A DNA stretch of 64,000 bases from UBA6168 sp041741095 (GCA_041741095.1 JBGSKQ010000138.1:30986-94985); one strand, 5' to 3'. Shown: positions 1 to 8,917, counted from the stretch's first letter. Notes: generated by a model from the letters alone, not told the origin. Program-made: numbers and translations.

Positions 1-106
1 AAGCCTGTAGCTCAAAGCCGTTGTGTTGCAATTTTTTGTGAAACGAGTTTTGGGCAGAAAGGGCAAGGCATAGCAAAGACATGCCAAGAGAAAGCAAATT
101 TTTCAT
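1..106 (-). CDS. N-terminus of an exported protein, cut by the window edge
   Basis: Reading the minus strand from the ATG at 106 gives 35 codons open to the window edge. They begin MKNLLSLGMSLLCLALSAQ, a textbook Sec signal peptide: a short basic start, a hydrophobic core and an SAQ cleavage site, the usual form in Bacteroidota. The mature part begins NSFHKKLQHNGFELQA. The gene runs leftward out of the window and diverges from the glycosyltransferase at 293, leaving 186 bases for both promoters. Nothing in the visible part identifies the function. The signal peptide makes the gene call good although only the start is present. Confidence 0.7.
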   Translation of the reverse strand, partial: MKNLLSLGMSLLCLALSAQNSFHKKLQHNGFELQA

Positions 107-292
107 AGCTATATATTTTTTGATGAGAGAATAAAAACGGCAATAAAACCCTTGATTAAGTCATTGTCAAGTTCAATCTTCAAGTTTGTCAGCCGCAAAC
201 ACAAAACCAACCAAATTAACCCACTACCAAACCAGGGATAGGGGTTTATTAGCCCAGAATTCATTGTAAGTTTGGAACACAATCAAAGCACC

Positions 293-1864
293 ATGAAAAA
301 ACTGACCTGGCTCCACCTGCTTGCCGCCTTCGTTTTGGCGAAAATCCTGCTTCACCTTTATGTCAACAGCCAGTGGTCGTTCCACCGGGACGAGTTGCTC
401 TACCTGGCACTCGGCAGGCACCTGGATTGGGGCTATGCCTCCGTGCCGCCCAATATTGGCTTTTGGGGCTGGCTCGGCGGCCAGGTGATGGGCGGCGGGG
501 TAGGTGCGGTTCGGCTCATCGCCACGCTTTTCGGTACAGGTACTGTGGTGCTGACGGCGCTCATGGCGAAAGAAATGCTCCCGGTGGACGAGCAAGGAAA
601 TAAGGGGAAATTTGCAGTCGTGCTCATTGGTTTGTCGGGTTTGCTGTGCGGGGCCTTTTTGCGCCCTTGTATGTTGTTCATGCCGGTGGTATTTGATATT
701 TTTTACTGGGCCTTGCTGTCCTGGCTTTTTTTAAAATATATCAACACGCAAAAAAGCGCATGGCTGCTGTGGTTTGGCGCAGTGGCGGGCCTGGGTTTGC
801 TCAACAAATATTCCGTGCTCATCTTTCTTTTTGGCATGTTGCCGGGCCTGCTGTTCACGGTACAACGGCGCATTTTCGCCCTAAAAAAATTCTACCTCGC
901 CACAGGGCTTGCCCTGCTCGTTTTTTTGCCCAACATCCTTTGGCAAGCAGCGCATCAGTTCCCTGTGTTCCGGCACATGGGCGATTTGGCGGCCACGCAG
1001 TTTGTACACGTTTCGCTGGGCAGTTTTTTCATGGATCAAGTGCTGTTTTTTCTTCCGGCGCTGCTGGTCTGGCTGCCCGGCCTGGCTTTTTTGTTGTTTG
1101 GTAAACAGGCTTCCCGCTGGCGCATGTTCGGCTGGATGTACCTCTCAGTGCTGGCCGTGCTGCTCTTTTTTAGTGCCAAAAGCTATTACTCGCTGGGCGC
1201 TTTCCCGGTGCTGATAGCTGCCGGGGCGGCCTGGTGGGAAAGCTGGACGGCAGGACGGAGGCGCTGGCTGCGCATTTTGTTGCCCATCCAAATGGTGGCT
1301 GTCGGGATGATAACTTTTCCGGCTTCTTTGCCCCTTTTTCCGCCCGAACAGGAGGCGGATTTTATAAAAAACATGGCCAGCGTACCGGGGATGCAGGATG
1401 TGCTGCGCTGGGAAGACGGCAATTTTTACGCCCTGCCGCAAGACTTTGCCGACATGATCGGTTGGGAAGAATTGGCTGATGCGGTGGGCCAGGCTTGGCA
1501 AAATCTTCCCGACAAATCCACCGCCGCCATCTATGCCGAAAACTACGGCCAGGCGGGGGCCATCGAGCATTTTGGCAAAAAATACGATGTGCCGCAGGTG
1601 CTCAGTTTTAGCGACAATTACCGCTATTGGCTGCCCGATTCCTTGCCTTCAGGTTTCCATACTTTGCTTTACGTGAACGACGAACTGGGTGACGACATGC
1701 TCGGCTTTTTTGAAACAATAGAAAAAGTATGGGAACTGGATATGCCGCTTTCCAGGCAGCATGGCAACCAGCTTTATTTGTGCCAAGGCCCGACCCCGGC
1801 CTTTTTTGAGCGCATCAACGCTGCGATTGTTGCTGCGAAAAATGAGCAAGTGATTGCGGAATAG
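293..1864 (+). CDS. GT39-family (PMT_2/ArnT-like) membrane glycosyltransferase
   Basis: A 523-residue polytopic membrane protein with about ten hydrophobic segments, first at residues 5-22. Right after it comes FHRDELLYLALGRHLDWGY followed by VPPN, the first periplasmic loop of the GT39 fold; the acidic pair in HRDEL is the expected catalytic or metal-binding site. GT39 members (PMT, ArnT) move a sugar from a polyprenyl-phosphate donor to protein, lipid A or glycan on the outer face of the inner membrane; this acceptor is unknown. The ATG at 293 is preferred over an in-frame TTG at 272 because it starts directly with the basic-hydrophobic signal anchor. The soluble C-terminal quarter is not recognised. 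Gene borders and family are firm, substrate is not. Confidence 0.8.
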   Translation: MKKLTWLHLLAAFVLAKILLHLYVNSQWSFHRDELLYLALGRHLDWGYASVPPNIGFWGWLGGQVMGGGVGAVRLIATLFGTGTVVLTALMAKEMLPVDEQGNKGKFAVVLIGLSGLLCGAFLRPCMLFMPVVFDIFYWALLSWLFLKYINTQKSAWLLWFGAVAGLGLLNKYSVLIFLFGMLPGLLFTVQRRIFALKKFYLATGLALLVFLPNILWQAAHQFPVFRHMGDLAATQFVHVSLGSFFMDQVLFFLPALLVWLPGLAFLLFGKQASRWRMFGWMYLSVLAVLLFFSAKSYYSLGAFPVLIAAGAAWWESWTAGRRRWLRILLPIQMVAVGMITFPASLPLFPPEQEADFIKNMASVPGMQDVLRWEDGNFYALPQDFADMIGWEELADAVGQAWQNLPDKSTAAIYAENYGQAGAIEHFGKKYDVPQVLSFSDNYRYWLPDSLPSGFHTLLYVNDELGDDMLGFFETIEKVWELDMPLSRQHGNQLYLCQGPTPAFFERINAAIVAAKNEQVIAE

Positions 1865-2000
1865 ATTTTTGTAAAAATCCACGCCCACCCAACACGGCCC
1901 AAATTTAATTCCCACCTTTGCGGCTCATTTTAAATCACTGGTTTACAGTTGGATACCGGACGATTGGATTCGGCATTCGGCAAAACCTCAAATAAATTCT

Positions 2001-2429
2001 ATGGCAAATCTTGCTAAAATCTCAATCGTCCTTGCCTTTTTTGCCTTTTCCTGTGGCAGCAACCCGCCGCAAGACAAATACGAGGCGATGGCCAAAGACC
2101 TCTGCACCTGCATGAGGCCGATGATGGAACTCCAAACAGAAATGATGCAAATGCTCAGCGGTGGAGATGAAGCCGCTATGGCTTCCCTCATGGAAAAAGC
2201 CCAAAAAGTAAATTCGGAAGGGGAAGCTTGTGTGGCCGAACTGGAAAAAAAACATGGCACCATTGAAGGCGAAGAAGAGGAAGCCAAAGCGATGGAAGCC
2301 CTCCGCAAGACCTGCCCGGACATCGTGGCAGCTATGGAGCAATCGGCAAACCCTGGCATGATGGAAGGCGATATGCCGCCTATGGAAGAAGGCATGGATG
2401 AAATGCCTATGGATACTTCGGCGGAATAA
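2001..2429 (+). CDS. Small acidic Met/Glu-rich lipoprotein, function unknown
   Basis: 142 residues. It starts MANLAKISIVLAFFAFSCGSN, a lipoprotein signal with the lipidated cysteine at residue 18. The mature protein has a short Cys-rich stretch (DLCTCMRPM) and then helical sequence very rich in Glu, Ala and Met; the last 40 residues repeat MMEGDMPPMEEGMDEMPMD-like units. The spaced cysteines resemble small Bacteroidota lipoproteins of unknown role. A near-match to the Bacteroidota -7 element (CACCTTTG) lies at 1913-1920. The gene ends just before a strong bidirectional hairpin shared with the convergent protease-like gene. Met-rich sequence could bind copper, but that is only a guess. Confidence 0.7.
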   Translation: MANLAKISIVLAFFAFSCGSNPPQDKYEAMAKDLCTCMRPMMELQTEMMQMLSGGDEAAMASLMEKAQKVNSEGEACVAELEKKHGTIEGEEEEAKAMEALRKTCPDIVAAMEQSANPGMMEGDMPPMEEGMDEMPMDTSAE

Positions 2430-2449
2430 ATTGCCTAAAAAAATATAAT

Positions 2450-2491
2450 AACGGCCATTGCAAAGGGCAGCCCAGCCCCGCAATGGCCGTT
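2450..2491. terminator. Bidirectional terminator hairpin between convergent genes
   Basis: A perfect 12-base inverted repeat, AACGGCCATTGC at 2450-2461 and its complement at 2480-2491, with an 18-base loop. T-rich sequence follows on the plus strand and an A-rich stretch precedes it, so it can act for both the lipoprotein gene (+) and the protease-like gene (-). Confidence 0.75.
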
Positions 2492-2509
2492 TGTGTTTTT
2501 AAAATACCG

Positions 2510-3481
2510 CTATTGCCTTTCTTTGCTGGCTTCCAATATTTTCAGTTCATCCTCTTTGGCCAGTTCGCCCAATGCATCTTCCCACACATAGATTTTTTTG
2601 CTGCGGTAATTGAAGGCCAGTTTCCGTTCCTTCAAAAAAGGCATCCCAAGTATGCCATCCAGGCCGACGTTCAAATAATCGTTCAGTTCGCCCATATTGG
2701 CGATAACCATTTGGTGGTCTTCTTTTTTCCAATGCCCAAAACACAGGTTCTTGATCCAGGCACGGGGGCAGGATTTGTGCTGGTTTTTAATGCCCCGCAC
2801 GGTTAAATTTTTTTTCGGATCAAGGTCTATTTTGCCCTTCACCAATTTCTTTTGCAAAACGTTTGCTTCTGCGCCCGTGTCAATGCCCAGCCTTATTTTT
2901 TTGCCCTCCAGTTCGGCCATGATATAGGGGAAATGGCCGCTCATTTTCAATTCCAAAGAGTCGGTCAACTGATAGTAGGTATTGCCGCACATCCTTGTCC
3001 CTTTTTTGTCAACAGGTGAAAATAGGGCATGTTGTTTTTCAAAATCAAGCATCACCTCCATCTCGTTGAACACTGGGTAACCAATGATGCCGTGGATAGG
3101 GATGCCCTTTATCCTTTCCAAATTGGCGAGGTCAATCACCAAGGCCATTTGCTTTTCCAGCGTCAAGCTGTACATGGTCAACTCTTTGACAATCAAATGC
3201 TTGGCCCTGCTCAACTCCCCGTGGAAGTCGGCTACGGACTGTTTCAGCCAGGACACTTCCATGCCTTTGAAATATTTTCCGTTCAAAATCAGGCTGGGGC
3301 AACCCGTGTCGAGGATAAAATTGCCCGAAATACCGTCCAGCGTAGCCTGGGCGATGATGGTGTTCCCCGCCAATTCAAATGGTACCAAATAAGGTGCTTT
3401 TACGGGCTGTGCAAAGACAGCCTGCGTAAGCAGGAATGCAGCAAAAAAAAGGCGTAATGAGTTGTGCTCCATGACGTTCAT
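2510..3481 (-). CDS. Secreted retropepsin-like aspartic protease family protein
   Basis: 323 residues (or 320 from the second Met at 3472; both give the same signal peptide ending VFAQ). Two copies of the aspartic protease signature are visible: FILDTGCPSLIL with Asp58 and LGIDTGAEANVL with Asp201. Each is followed by the hydrophobic flap and 'G-hydrophobic-hydrophobic-G' segments (IIGYPVF and ILGMPFL) expected for clan AA. Retropepsins are usually homodimers with one DTG per chain; here a duplicated, single-chain, pepsin-like arrangement is suggested. Probably periplasmic or outer-membrane associated. The substrate is unknown, and activity is inferred from both catalytic aspartates being kept. 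Confidence 0.75.
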   Translation of the reverse strand: MNVMEHNSLRLFFAAFLLTQAVFAQPVKAPYLVPFELAGNTIIAQATLDGISGNFILDTGCPSLILNGKYFKGMEVSWLKQSVADFHGELSRAKHLIVKELTMYSLTLEKQMALVIDLANLERIKGIPIHGIIGYPVFNEMEVMLDFEKQHALFSPVDKKGTRMCGNTYYQLTDSLELKMSGHFPYIMAELEGKKIRLGIDTGAEANVLQKKLVKGKIDLDPKKNLTVRGIKNQHKSCPRAWIKNLCFGHWKKEDHQMVIANMGELNDYLNVGLDGILGMPFLKERKLAFNYRSKKIYVWEDALGELAKEDELKILEASKERQ

Positions 3482-3875
3482 GTTTAAGTTGTTCGATGGC
3501 TAAAGCATTGAAGCACAGCTTTTTAACACTAATTCAATAGAAATGCAGGCCCAGTCGCTGGGCACACAGTCTGTTCAAATTTGTTTGTTGAAATGCGCTT
3601 AGGAATAGCTTATGGAAACCCGGCTACCCTGTCCGGGCCAAGTAGTGAAGTAGTATGGAAAAATGACGCAGGGGAATGACATATTTGAAAAACAAGCGTT
3701 GCCTTTGGGAGGGAAATGCAGCAAAATATGTCGGTGGTTCTACGTTTTGCAAAATATTTGCCAAAGAAAAGCAACCAATGTTAAGTTTTTAAAGCGGCAA
3801 GAATGCTTAGAAGCTGTTTGAATTTTGGCAACTGTTAAAACGCCTTATATTCACCGCCCAACAAATAGGAAATTC
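3482..3875. other. 394-base intergenic region
   Basis: It separates the divergent protease-like and hydrolase genes. No coding sequence is convincing. It holds the 18-base repeat at 3809-3826 and a small CCCAGTCGCTGGG inverted repeat near 3550. An in-frame TTG at 3825 could lengthen the hydrolase but lies within the repeat and is not preferred. Confidence 0.6.
3809..3826 (+). repeat. 18-base dispersed repeat, copy 1
   Basis: AGAAGCTGTTTGAATTTT is identical to 17114-17131. A shorter relative, GTTTGAATTTTGGC, is near 45079. Here it sits about 50 bases before the hydrolase start; the other copy follows dsbD. Confidence 0.7.
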
Positions 3876-4715
3876 ATGGATTGGACCGCCCTGCTTATAT
3901 ACACCGGATTGGCATACTTGGCGCTTTGCCTAGTGTTCTATTTCACGCAGGACTTCTATTTTTTCAGGCCCGAAAGGCTACCCAAAAACTTCCAATACCG
4001 CTACCCTTTCCCTTTTGAAGAAGTGCATTTTGACATGGAAGATGGCGGCTACATCAATGGCCTGCACTTCAAAGTGCCGAACGCACGGGGCGTGGTCTAT
4101 TACCTGAAGGGCAACTCAAAAAGCGTAAAAGGCTGGGGAAAATTTGCCAAGGACTTCGTGAGCAAGGGCTATGATTTTTTCATGGTGGACTACCGGGGCA
4201 TGGGCAAAAGCAGCGGTCGGCGCACCGAGGCGACCCTTTTCAACGACGCCCAGCACATCTACAAATGGCTGGAGGAAAAATACGGCGAAAGCCGCATCGT
4301 GCTGTACGGCCGCTCCATGGGCAGCGGCGTGGCGGCCCGCATTGCTTCCTGGAACAAGCCAAAAATGCTCATCCTCGACTCGCCGTATTTTAGTTTTATC
4401 CACCAGGTAAAAAGATATGGGTTTATCCTCCCGCTGCGGTGGCTGCTGAAATATCACATCCGCAGCGACCAGTTTATCCGAAAAATAACAAGCCCCGTTT
4501 TCATCGTACACGGCAAAAAGGACAGGCTGATCCCATACAAACAAAGCGAAATGCTGCAAAAAGTGGCCCCGCATCATGTAAGGTTATTTCCAGTAGAACA
4601 GGCCGGCCACAACAACCTGCCCGATTTTGCCGAGTACCACGAGTGGCTCTACGATGTGCTTAACGACGAAGCGCTTTTCGTAAAATGGGCAGCGGAAATG
4701 CGTTCGGCAGCATAG
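3876..4715 (+). CDS. Membrane-anchored alpha/beta hydrolase (S33/BEM46-like)
   Basis: 279 residues from the ATG at 3876. Residues 4-24 form one N-terminal membrane anchor, then an alpha/beta hydrolase fold. The nucleophile elbow is GRSMGSG, the acid is in HGKKDRLIP and the histidine in AGHNNLPDF, so the Ser-Asp-His triad is complete. The VDYRGMGKSSG strand-loop fits the oxyanion-hole region. The pattern matches the BEM46/ABHD13-like group of membrane-tethered hydrolases, which are poorly characterised esterases or acyl hydrolases. AGGA lies a few bases before the chosen ATG. Fold and active site are sure, substrate unknown. Confidence 0.85.
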   Translation: MDWTALLIYTGLAYLALCLVFYFTQDFYFFRPERLPKNFQYRYPFPFEEVHFDMEDGGYINGLHFKVPNARGVVYYLKGNSKSVKGWGKFAKDFVSKGYDFFMVDYRGMGKSSGRRTEATLFNDAQHIYKWLEEKYGESRIVLYGRSMGSGVAARIASWNKPKMLILDSPYFSFIHQVKRYGFILPLRWLLKYHIRSDQFIRKITSPVFIVHGKKDRLIPYKQSEMLQKVAPHHVRLFPVEQAGHNNLPDFAEYHEWLYDVLNDEALFVKWAAEMRSAA

Positions 4716-4754
4716 CCCATTTTTTTTCAGATTCAATTTTTTTTAAAAAGGAAC

Positions 4755-4784
4755 TTTTCAAAAATATAAAACTGTTTACCTTTG
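4755..4784 (+). promoter_or_regulatory. Promoter of tRNA-Gln
   Basis: TACCTTTG at 4777-4784 fits the Bacteroidota -7 consensus TAnnTTTG. A T-rich -33-like element (TTTT, 4755-4758) is 18 bases upstream. The tRNA begins 30 bases downstream. Confidence 0.6.
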
Positions 4785-4813
4785 CCCCGCTTTTAAAGAA
4801 AGCAATTTTGGAA

Positions 4814-4885
4814 TGGCCTATGGTGTAATCGGTAACACAGCAGATTTTGGTTCTGTCGTTCAAGGTTCGAGTCCTTGTGGGCCAA
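4814..4885 (+). tRNA. tRNA-Gln (anticodon TTG)
   Basis: A 72-base cloverleaf. Acceptor arms TGGCCTA and TGGGCCA pair with one G-T wobble, the anticodon stem GCAGA/TCTGT encloses TTTTGGT with anticodon TTG, and the T arm is CAAGG-TTCGAGT-CCTTG. The discriminator is A; CCA is not encoded. A terminator follows directly, so it is a single-gene transcript. Confidence 0.93.
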
Positions 4886-4894
4886 CAGAAAAAC

Positions 4895-4929
4895 AAGCCC
4901 TTGTGATGGTTTTCACAGGGGCTTTTTTA
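4895..4929 (+). terminator. Terminator of tRNA-Gln
   Basis: A 12-base stem, AAGCCCTTGTGA against TCACAGGGGCTT with one wobble, followed by TTTTTT. It starts ten bases after the tRNA. Confidence 0.85.
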
Positions 4930-4969
4930 TTGCCCTGAATTTGGGCTATTTTTCCAAAAAAAATGCGCT

Positions 4970-5437
4970 ATGAAAAATAAGGTGGCCACAACAGAAGTCC
5001 CCGAATTCAAATACCTGGACGCCATGTCCAGCCTCCTCGACAATCGCTTCCGCATACCCGGTACCGACATCCGTTTTGGGCTGGACTTTCTCATCGGCCT
5101 CGTGCCCTATGCTGGCGATGTGGTCACTTTCGGGTTTTCCGGCGTGTTGGTGATGGCCATGGCAAGGCACGGGGCCAGCGGCAGCGTCATCTTGAAAATG
5201 CTGGGGAACATCCTTTTGGACACCATCGTGGGGGCCATCCCCATCCTCGGCGATATTTTTGACCTGGGCTTTAAGGCCAACCGCCGCAACTATCGCCTGC
5301 TGCAAGAACATTATTTGGAACAAAAACACGCCGGCAGTGCATGGCCTGTTGTTATTGCTGTATTTTTGGCCTTGTTACTTATGCTCGCTTTCGTCGTTTT
5401 TATAGCATGGAAGCTGCTTCGTTGGGTTTTTTCTTAA
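4970..5437 (+). CDS. DUF4112 membrane protein
   Basis: 155 residues. The family core is clear: DAMSSLLDNRFRIPGTDIRFGLD, then LVPYAGDVV and IPILGDIFDLGFKANRRN, the two repeated P-x-x-GD turns typical of DUF4112. Three hydrophobic segments are predicted, at about residues 45-65, 82-100 and a last one at 126-150 close to the C-terminus. The family is widespread and of unknown function. The gene stands alone between the tRNA terminator and a repeat-bearing intergenic region. Confidence 0.85.
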   Translation: MKNKVATTEVPEFKYLDAMSSLLDNRFRIPGTDIRFGLDFLIGLVPYAGDVVTFGFSGVLVMAMARHGASGSVILKMLGNILLDTIVGAIPILGDIFDLGFKANRRNYRLLQEHYLEQKHAGSAWPVVIAVFLALLLMLAFVVFIAWKLLRWVFS

Positions 5438-5624
5438 AAACCATTAAAACAGGGCAGGTTCAAACTAACGACCGCTCCACTCCGTTTTTGGTAAATAGCC
5501 GCTGCCACTTTTGATAAAACCAAATTCCCCCAAAGTGCATCAACAATAAAACTTGTTAGTGTTTTGAGAGTCTTTAATTCACACAGCCATTTGTCATTTA
5601 CATAGCTGATTGTCAATATTTTAG

Positions 5625-5669
5625 CCAATGACCAAATGACCAATGACGAAGGACCAATGATTAATGACT
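5625..5669. repeat. AATGACCA-word degenerate repeat, copy A1
   Basis: A run of CCAATGACC, AAATGACC, AATGACGAAGGACC and AATGATTAATGAC words. Related stretches occur at 21567-21599, 34511-34558, 52715-52750 and 52811-52846, always between genes or at gene edges. Confidence 0.7.
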
Positions 5670-5708
5670 CAATACATTAGCACCTTCCTTTCAAACTACA
5701 CCGATGTC

Positions 5709-6821
5709 ATGAAACTTACATTCTTCCTGACATTGCTATTGTCCAGTCAACTACTTTCTGCGCAAACCCTACAAGATGCAGAAACGGATAATATTATTCC
5801 CAACCCAAGTTTCGAGCTGTATTCCGCCCCGCCCATCGGCTGGTTTTACAAAGGCGAGCATTACACCAACGTGATGAAATACTGGTCATCCGCCACGAAC
5901 GCTTCGCCGGACGTGTTCGGGCCAAAGGTGCGTGTGCCTGCGCATTGGGAAGAAAAAGGTTTTGGCAAGCAAACGCCCCGCACGGGCCTCTCCATGTCGG
6001 GCATCACCGTGTATGGTTGTACGGAAGGGAAGCCGCATTGCCGGGAATATATCCAGATTCAGTTGAGCGAACCGCTTGTCATGGGGCAGGATTATTTGGC
6101 GGAAATGTGGGTGGCGCATTTGCCCAAGTCCTTGCTGGTCAATAAGATAGGCTTTTATTTTTCAAAAGAAAAAATCGAAGAGATAACGGACGGGGTACTA
6201 AATTTTCAGCCACAGGTATTTGCCGAAGAAATCGTCAGCGGCAAAAGCAACCGCTGGAAAAAAGTCACCGGCAGATTCACGGCGGAAACCGAGGCTGAGT
6301 ACCTCATCATCGGCAATTTTTTTCCCGATAGCCTCACCCTCACCCAGCCCGGCCCGGATGGCAGCTTGCCTTATGCCTATTATTATATCGAGGATGTTTT
6401 GGTGAAAAAAATACCGCCGATCTTGCCCATTCCTGTGAGGGAAGACGACCTTTCTAAGATCAAACTGGAGGCCGGGAAGGTGGTGCCGATGCGGGATATT
6501 TATTTTGAATATGACAAGTGGGAACTGATGCCCCGCTCCTTTGTGGAGTTGAAGAAACTGCTCCGAATCATGCAAAGCAACCCGCAGCTCGCCATCGAAG
6601 TCTGCGGCCATACCGACAGCACAGGCGACGATGAGTACAACCGAAGCCTTTCCGAAAAACGGGCCCGCTCTGTGGTGGACTACCTCAATGCCAATGGTAT
6701 ATCCGACAACCGCACCCGCTACCGGGGCTGCGGCAGTGCACAGCCCATCGCCACCAATACCACGGCGCAGGGCCGGCAATTGAACAGGCGGGTTGAGTTT
6801 GTGGTTTTGCAAAATGAGTAA
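5709..6821 (+). CDS. OmpA-family envelope protein with N-terminal beta-sandwich domain
   Basis: 370 residues from the ATG at 5709, chosen because it starts the signal peptide MKLTFFLTLLLSSQLLSAQ. The mature N-terminus begins NIIPNPSFELY, the opening of a galactose-binding-like or DUF642-like beta-sandwich in many Bacteroidota surface proteins. The last 115 residues are an OmpA/MotB peptidoglycan-binding domain with CGHTDSTGDDEYN, LSEKRARSVVDYL and the final RQLNRRVEFVV; the Asp and Arg that bind diaminopimelate are present. It likely links the outer membrane or a surface structure to the cell wall. A Bacteroidota-type promoter for the next gene lies just after its stop. Confidence 0.85.
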   Translation: MKLTFFLTLLLSSQLLSAQTLQDAETDNIIPNPSFELYSAPPIGWFYKGEHYTNVMKYWSSATNASPDVFGPKVRVPAHWEEKGFGKQTPRTGLSMSGITVYGCTEGKPHCREYIQIQLSEPLVMGQDYLAEMWVAHLPKSLLVNKIGFYFSKEKIEEITDGVLNFQPQVFAEEIVSGKSNRWKKVTGRFTAETEAEYLIIGNFFPDSLTLTQPGPDGSLPYAYYYIEDVLVKKIPPILPIPVREDDLSKIKLEAGKVVPMRDIYFEYDKWELMPRSFVELKKLLRIMQSNPQLAIEVCGHTDSTGDDEYNRSLSEKRARSVVDYLNANGISDNRTRYRGCGSAQPIATNTTAQGRQLNRRVEFVVLQNE

Positions 6822-6832
6822 ACCGCTCTGCT

Positions 6833-6840
6833 TACTTTTG
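6833..6840 (+). promoter_or_regulatory. -7 promoter element of the thioredoxin-fold gene
   Basis: TACTTTTG matches TAnnTTTG, about 50 bases before the start codon. A TTTG lies 23 bases upstream, slightly farther than usual. Confidence 0.5.
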
Positions 6841-6890
6841 CCCCTGTACTTTTTACTTTAAACTTTTCACCTTTTCCTTTAAACCTCATC

Positions 6891-7457
6891 ATGGCTTTTA
6901 CAGAATCAAACATGTTGGCGCTCGGTACGGAAGCGCCCGACTTTAAATTGCCCGACACTGTTTCAGGCAAAATGATCGGCCTGGCCGACGTGGCGACTGA
7001 CAAAGCAACGGTCATCATTTTTTCCTGCAACCACTGCCCCTACGTCCTTCACGTCAACCCCGAAATCGTGCGCCTGGCCAATGATTACCTCGAAAAAGGC
7101 GTGGGTTTTGTGGCCATCAGCTCCAACGATGTGGAACATTACCCCGCCGACGCTCCTGATAAAATGAAAGTATTGGCCGAAGAAGTGGGATACCCTTTCC
7201 CTTATTTATATGATGAAACGCAGGAAGTGGCCAAGGCCTACAGTGCCGCCTGTACTCCCGATTTTTATGTTTTTAATGAAAACAGGAAACTTGTTTATCG
7301 GGGCCGCCTGGACGACAGCCGCCCAAACTCTGGTAGGCCGCTCACCGGAAAAGACCTTCGTGCCGCATTGGACGCAGTGCTGGAAGGCCGGGAGGTGGAA
7401 GCCAAACAGTACCCCAGTGGCGGCTGCAACATCAAGTGGAAGAAAGATGAGTGGTAG
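6891..7457 (+). CDS. Cytoplasmic thioredoxin-fold protein, AhpC/TSA type
   Basis: 188 residues, no signal peptide. The peroxiredoxin/TlpA fold opens with EAPDFKLPDTVSG and has a CxxC active site, FSCNHCPYV, with Cys46 and Cys49. The FYVFNENRKLVYRGRLDDSRP segment and cis-Pro region (CTPDFYVF) complete the fold. CNHCPYV defines a common bacterial 'thioredoxin family protein' group whose partners are not established. A reductase or thiol peroxidase is possible. The C-terminus GGCNIKWK adds one more conserved cysteine. It appears to be a monocistronic gene with its own promoter. Confidence 0.85.
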   Translation: MAFTESNMLALGTEAPDFKLPDTVSGKMIGLADVATDKATVIIFSCNHCPYVLHVNPEIVRLANDYLEKGVGFVAISSNDVEHYPADAPDKMKVLAEEVGYPFPYLYDETQEVAKAYSAACTPDFYVFNENRKLVYRGRLDDSRPNSGRPLTGKDLRAALDAVLEGREVEAKQYPSGGCNIKWKKDEW

Positions 7458-7531
7458 GCGGCTTTTTTTATAAAGCATTGAAAATAAGCCGATTGTTTTT
7501 AAAATATTTAAATTTCACAAACACAAAAACT

Positions 7532-8908
7532 ATGAAGCAGGCTGCACTCTCCGCCTTGTCATTGCTATTGTCACTTTCCGTTTTTGGCCAAGGCAGCATC
7601 GCCGAAGACATTGGCCTCCTGATACAAGCTGGCAAAATGGCCGAGGCCGAGGAACTCACCAACCGCTACCTGACCGAAGATCTCACCAATGTGGATGCCA
7701 TCATCATGAAGGGCAACGTTTTGCTCAACAAATACCTGCTGGAACAACAGGCCCTGCAATCCGTCCAAACCCGCTACGACGAATCGGTGTACGACATGGG
7801 CAATCTTGAATTGCCGCCCGCTCCCGTTGCCATTCCAAAAGATGTCGCCGAAAAAACGGCCAAACTTTGGAAGGCCGCCGCCACGCTGGATCCCAGCCGC
7901 AGCGATCTGCAATTTGGCCTCTGTCAAGTTTATTCACTGGCTTTGATGAAAGACGAACTGCTGGCCCAACTCACCAAGGTGAAGGAAGTGGCAAGCAGCC
8001 AGGAAGACCTGCCTGTACACCTCACGGCCTACGCCCGCAACCTAAAGGACAGGGGCGACTTTGCCGGGGCGATGGATACCTACCGGGCCATCGGCCAATT
8101 GTTCCCCAGTCATGCAGGCTTGTTGAGCGACATGGCAGGGGAGTATTTTTTTGCGGGGCAAATGGACAGTGCCAGCCATTATATCGCCCTTTCTTTAGGC
8201 AATGAAAACGCCGATGAAACCACTTTGGGCAACGCTTTCTTTTTCCGTTCGCTGATGGGCGATTACGATGGCGCATTGGAGGCTTTGCGCCGCCTGCCCG
8301 GCGATGGGCATCTGTTGTACGAGGGCCTGTTGAAGTTTTACCGCAACGAAAAAAAATGGGAAAAGCCGCTCGAAAAATTCCTGGAAGGGCAGCCCGATAC
8401 TACTGAAACGGTTGCTGTGAAATTGTTGCTATCCCCTGATTTTCAATTAAATACGGAGAGCTACCTGGCACTGCTCGAACCCGATTTGGGTGATGGGTTC
8501 AAAATACTGATCCACCAAAAATTCAGGGAAATGGGCGGTTTTTTGCCCCATTTCAATACGGCGGAAACATACAGCTTCAACGCTTGTTACGCCAATGCTG
8601 CCAAGGTTTTTGCCGAAATGGAAAGCCAGCAAACAACTTTGGACAAGGATGATCTGGAAAATTTCCACTTTTATTATGCCTGGACGCTGCACAAGTTGGG
8701 GCAAAGTGAAGCTGCCTTGGCCCAATGGAAACCCCTGTTGGATTCGGACAATTTTTACAAGCAAAGCGCCGCAGCTTGGTTTACAGGTAAATACTATTTC
8801 GATATAGGGGAAAAAGCGAAGGCAAGGGAATTTTTTTCCTTGGCAGCCGCCCGGCCTTCCGACACCAAATTTGCGACCATGTGCTGGGATTACATGGGCA
8901 GGGAGTGA
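7532..8908 (+). CDS. Exported TPR-repeat protein
   Basis: 458 residues from the ATG at 7532, which starts the signal peptide MKQAALSALSLLLSLSVFGQG. The rest is alpha-helical with degenerate tetratricopeptide repeats (for example DFAGAMDTYRAIGQLFPSH and the last unit AAAWFTGKYYFDIGEKAKAREFFSLAA). TPR proteins in the periplasm are scaffolds; no catalytic motif is visible. It converges on birA, with only nine bases between stop codons. Confidence 0.75.
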   Translation: MKQAALSALSLLLSLSVFGQGSIAEDIGLLIQAGKMAEAEELTNRYLTEDLTNVDAIIMKGNVLLNKYLLEQQALQSVQTRYDESVYDMGNLELPPAPVAIPKDVAEKTAKLWKAAATLDPSRSDLQFGLCQVYSLALMKDELLAQLTKVKEVASSQEDLPVHLTAYARNLKDRGDFAGAMDTYRAIGQLFPSHAGLLSDMAGEYFFAGQMDSASHYIALSLGNENADETTLGNAFFFRSLMGDYDGALEALRRLPGDGHLLYEGLLKFYRNEKKWEKPLEKFLEGQPDTTETVAVKLLLSPDFQLNTESYLALLEPDLGDGFKILIHQKFREMGGFLPHFNTAETYSFNACYANAAKVFAEMESQQTTLDKDDLENFHFYYAWTLHKLGQSEAALAQWKPLLDSDNFYKQSAAAWFTGKYYFDIGEKAKAREFFSLAAARPSDTKFATMCWDYMGRE

Positions 8909-8917
8909 GGTGGTTTT

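Noticed and set aside
3825..3875. TTG start that would lengthen the hydrolase
   Set aside because: It lies in a dispersed repeat and adds residues before the membrane anchor; the ATG at 3876 has an AGGA upstream.
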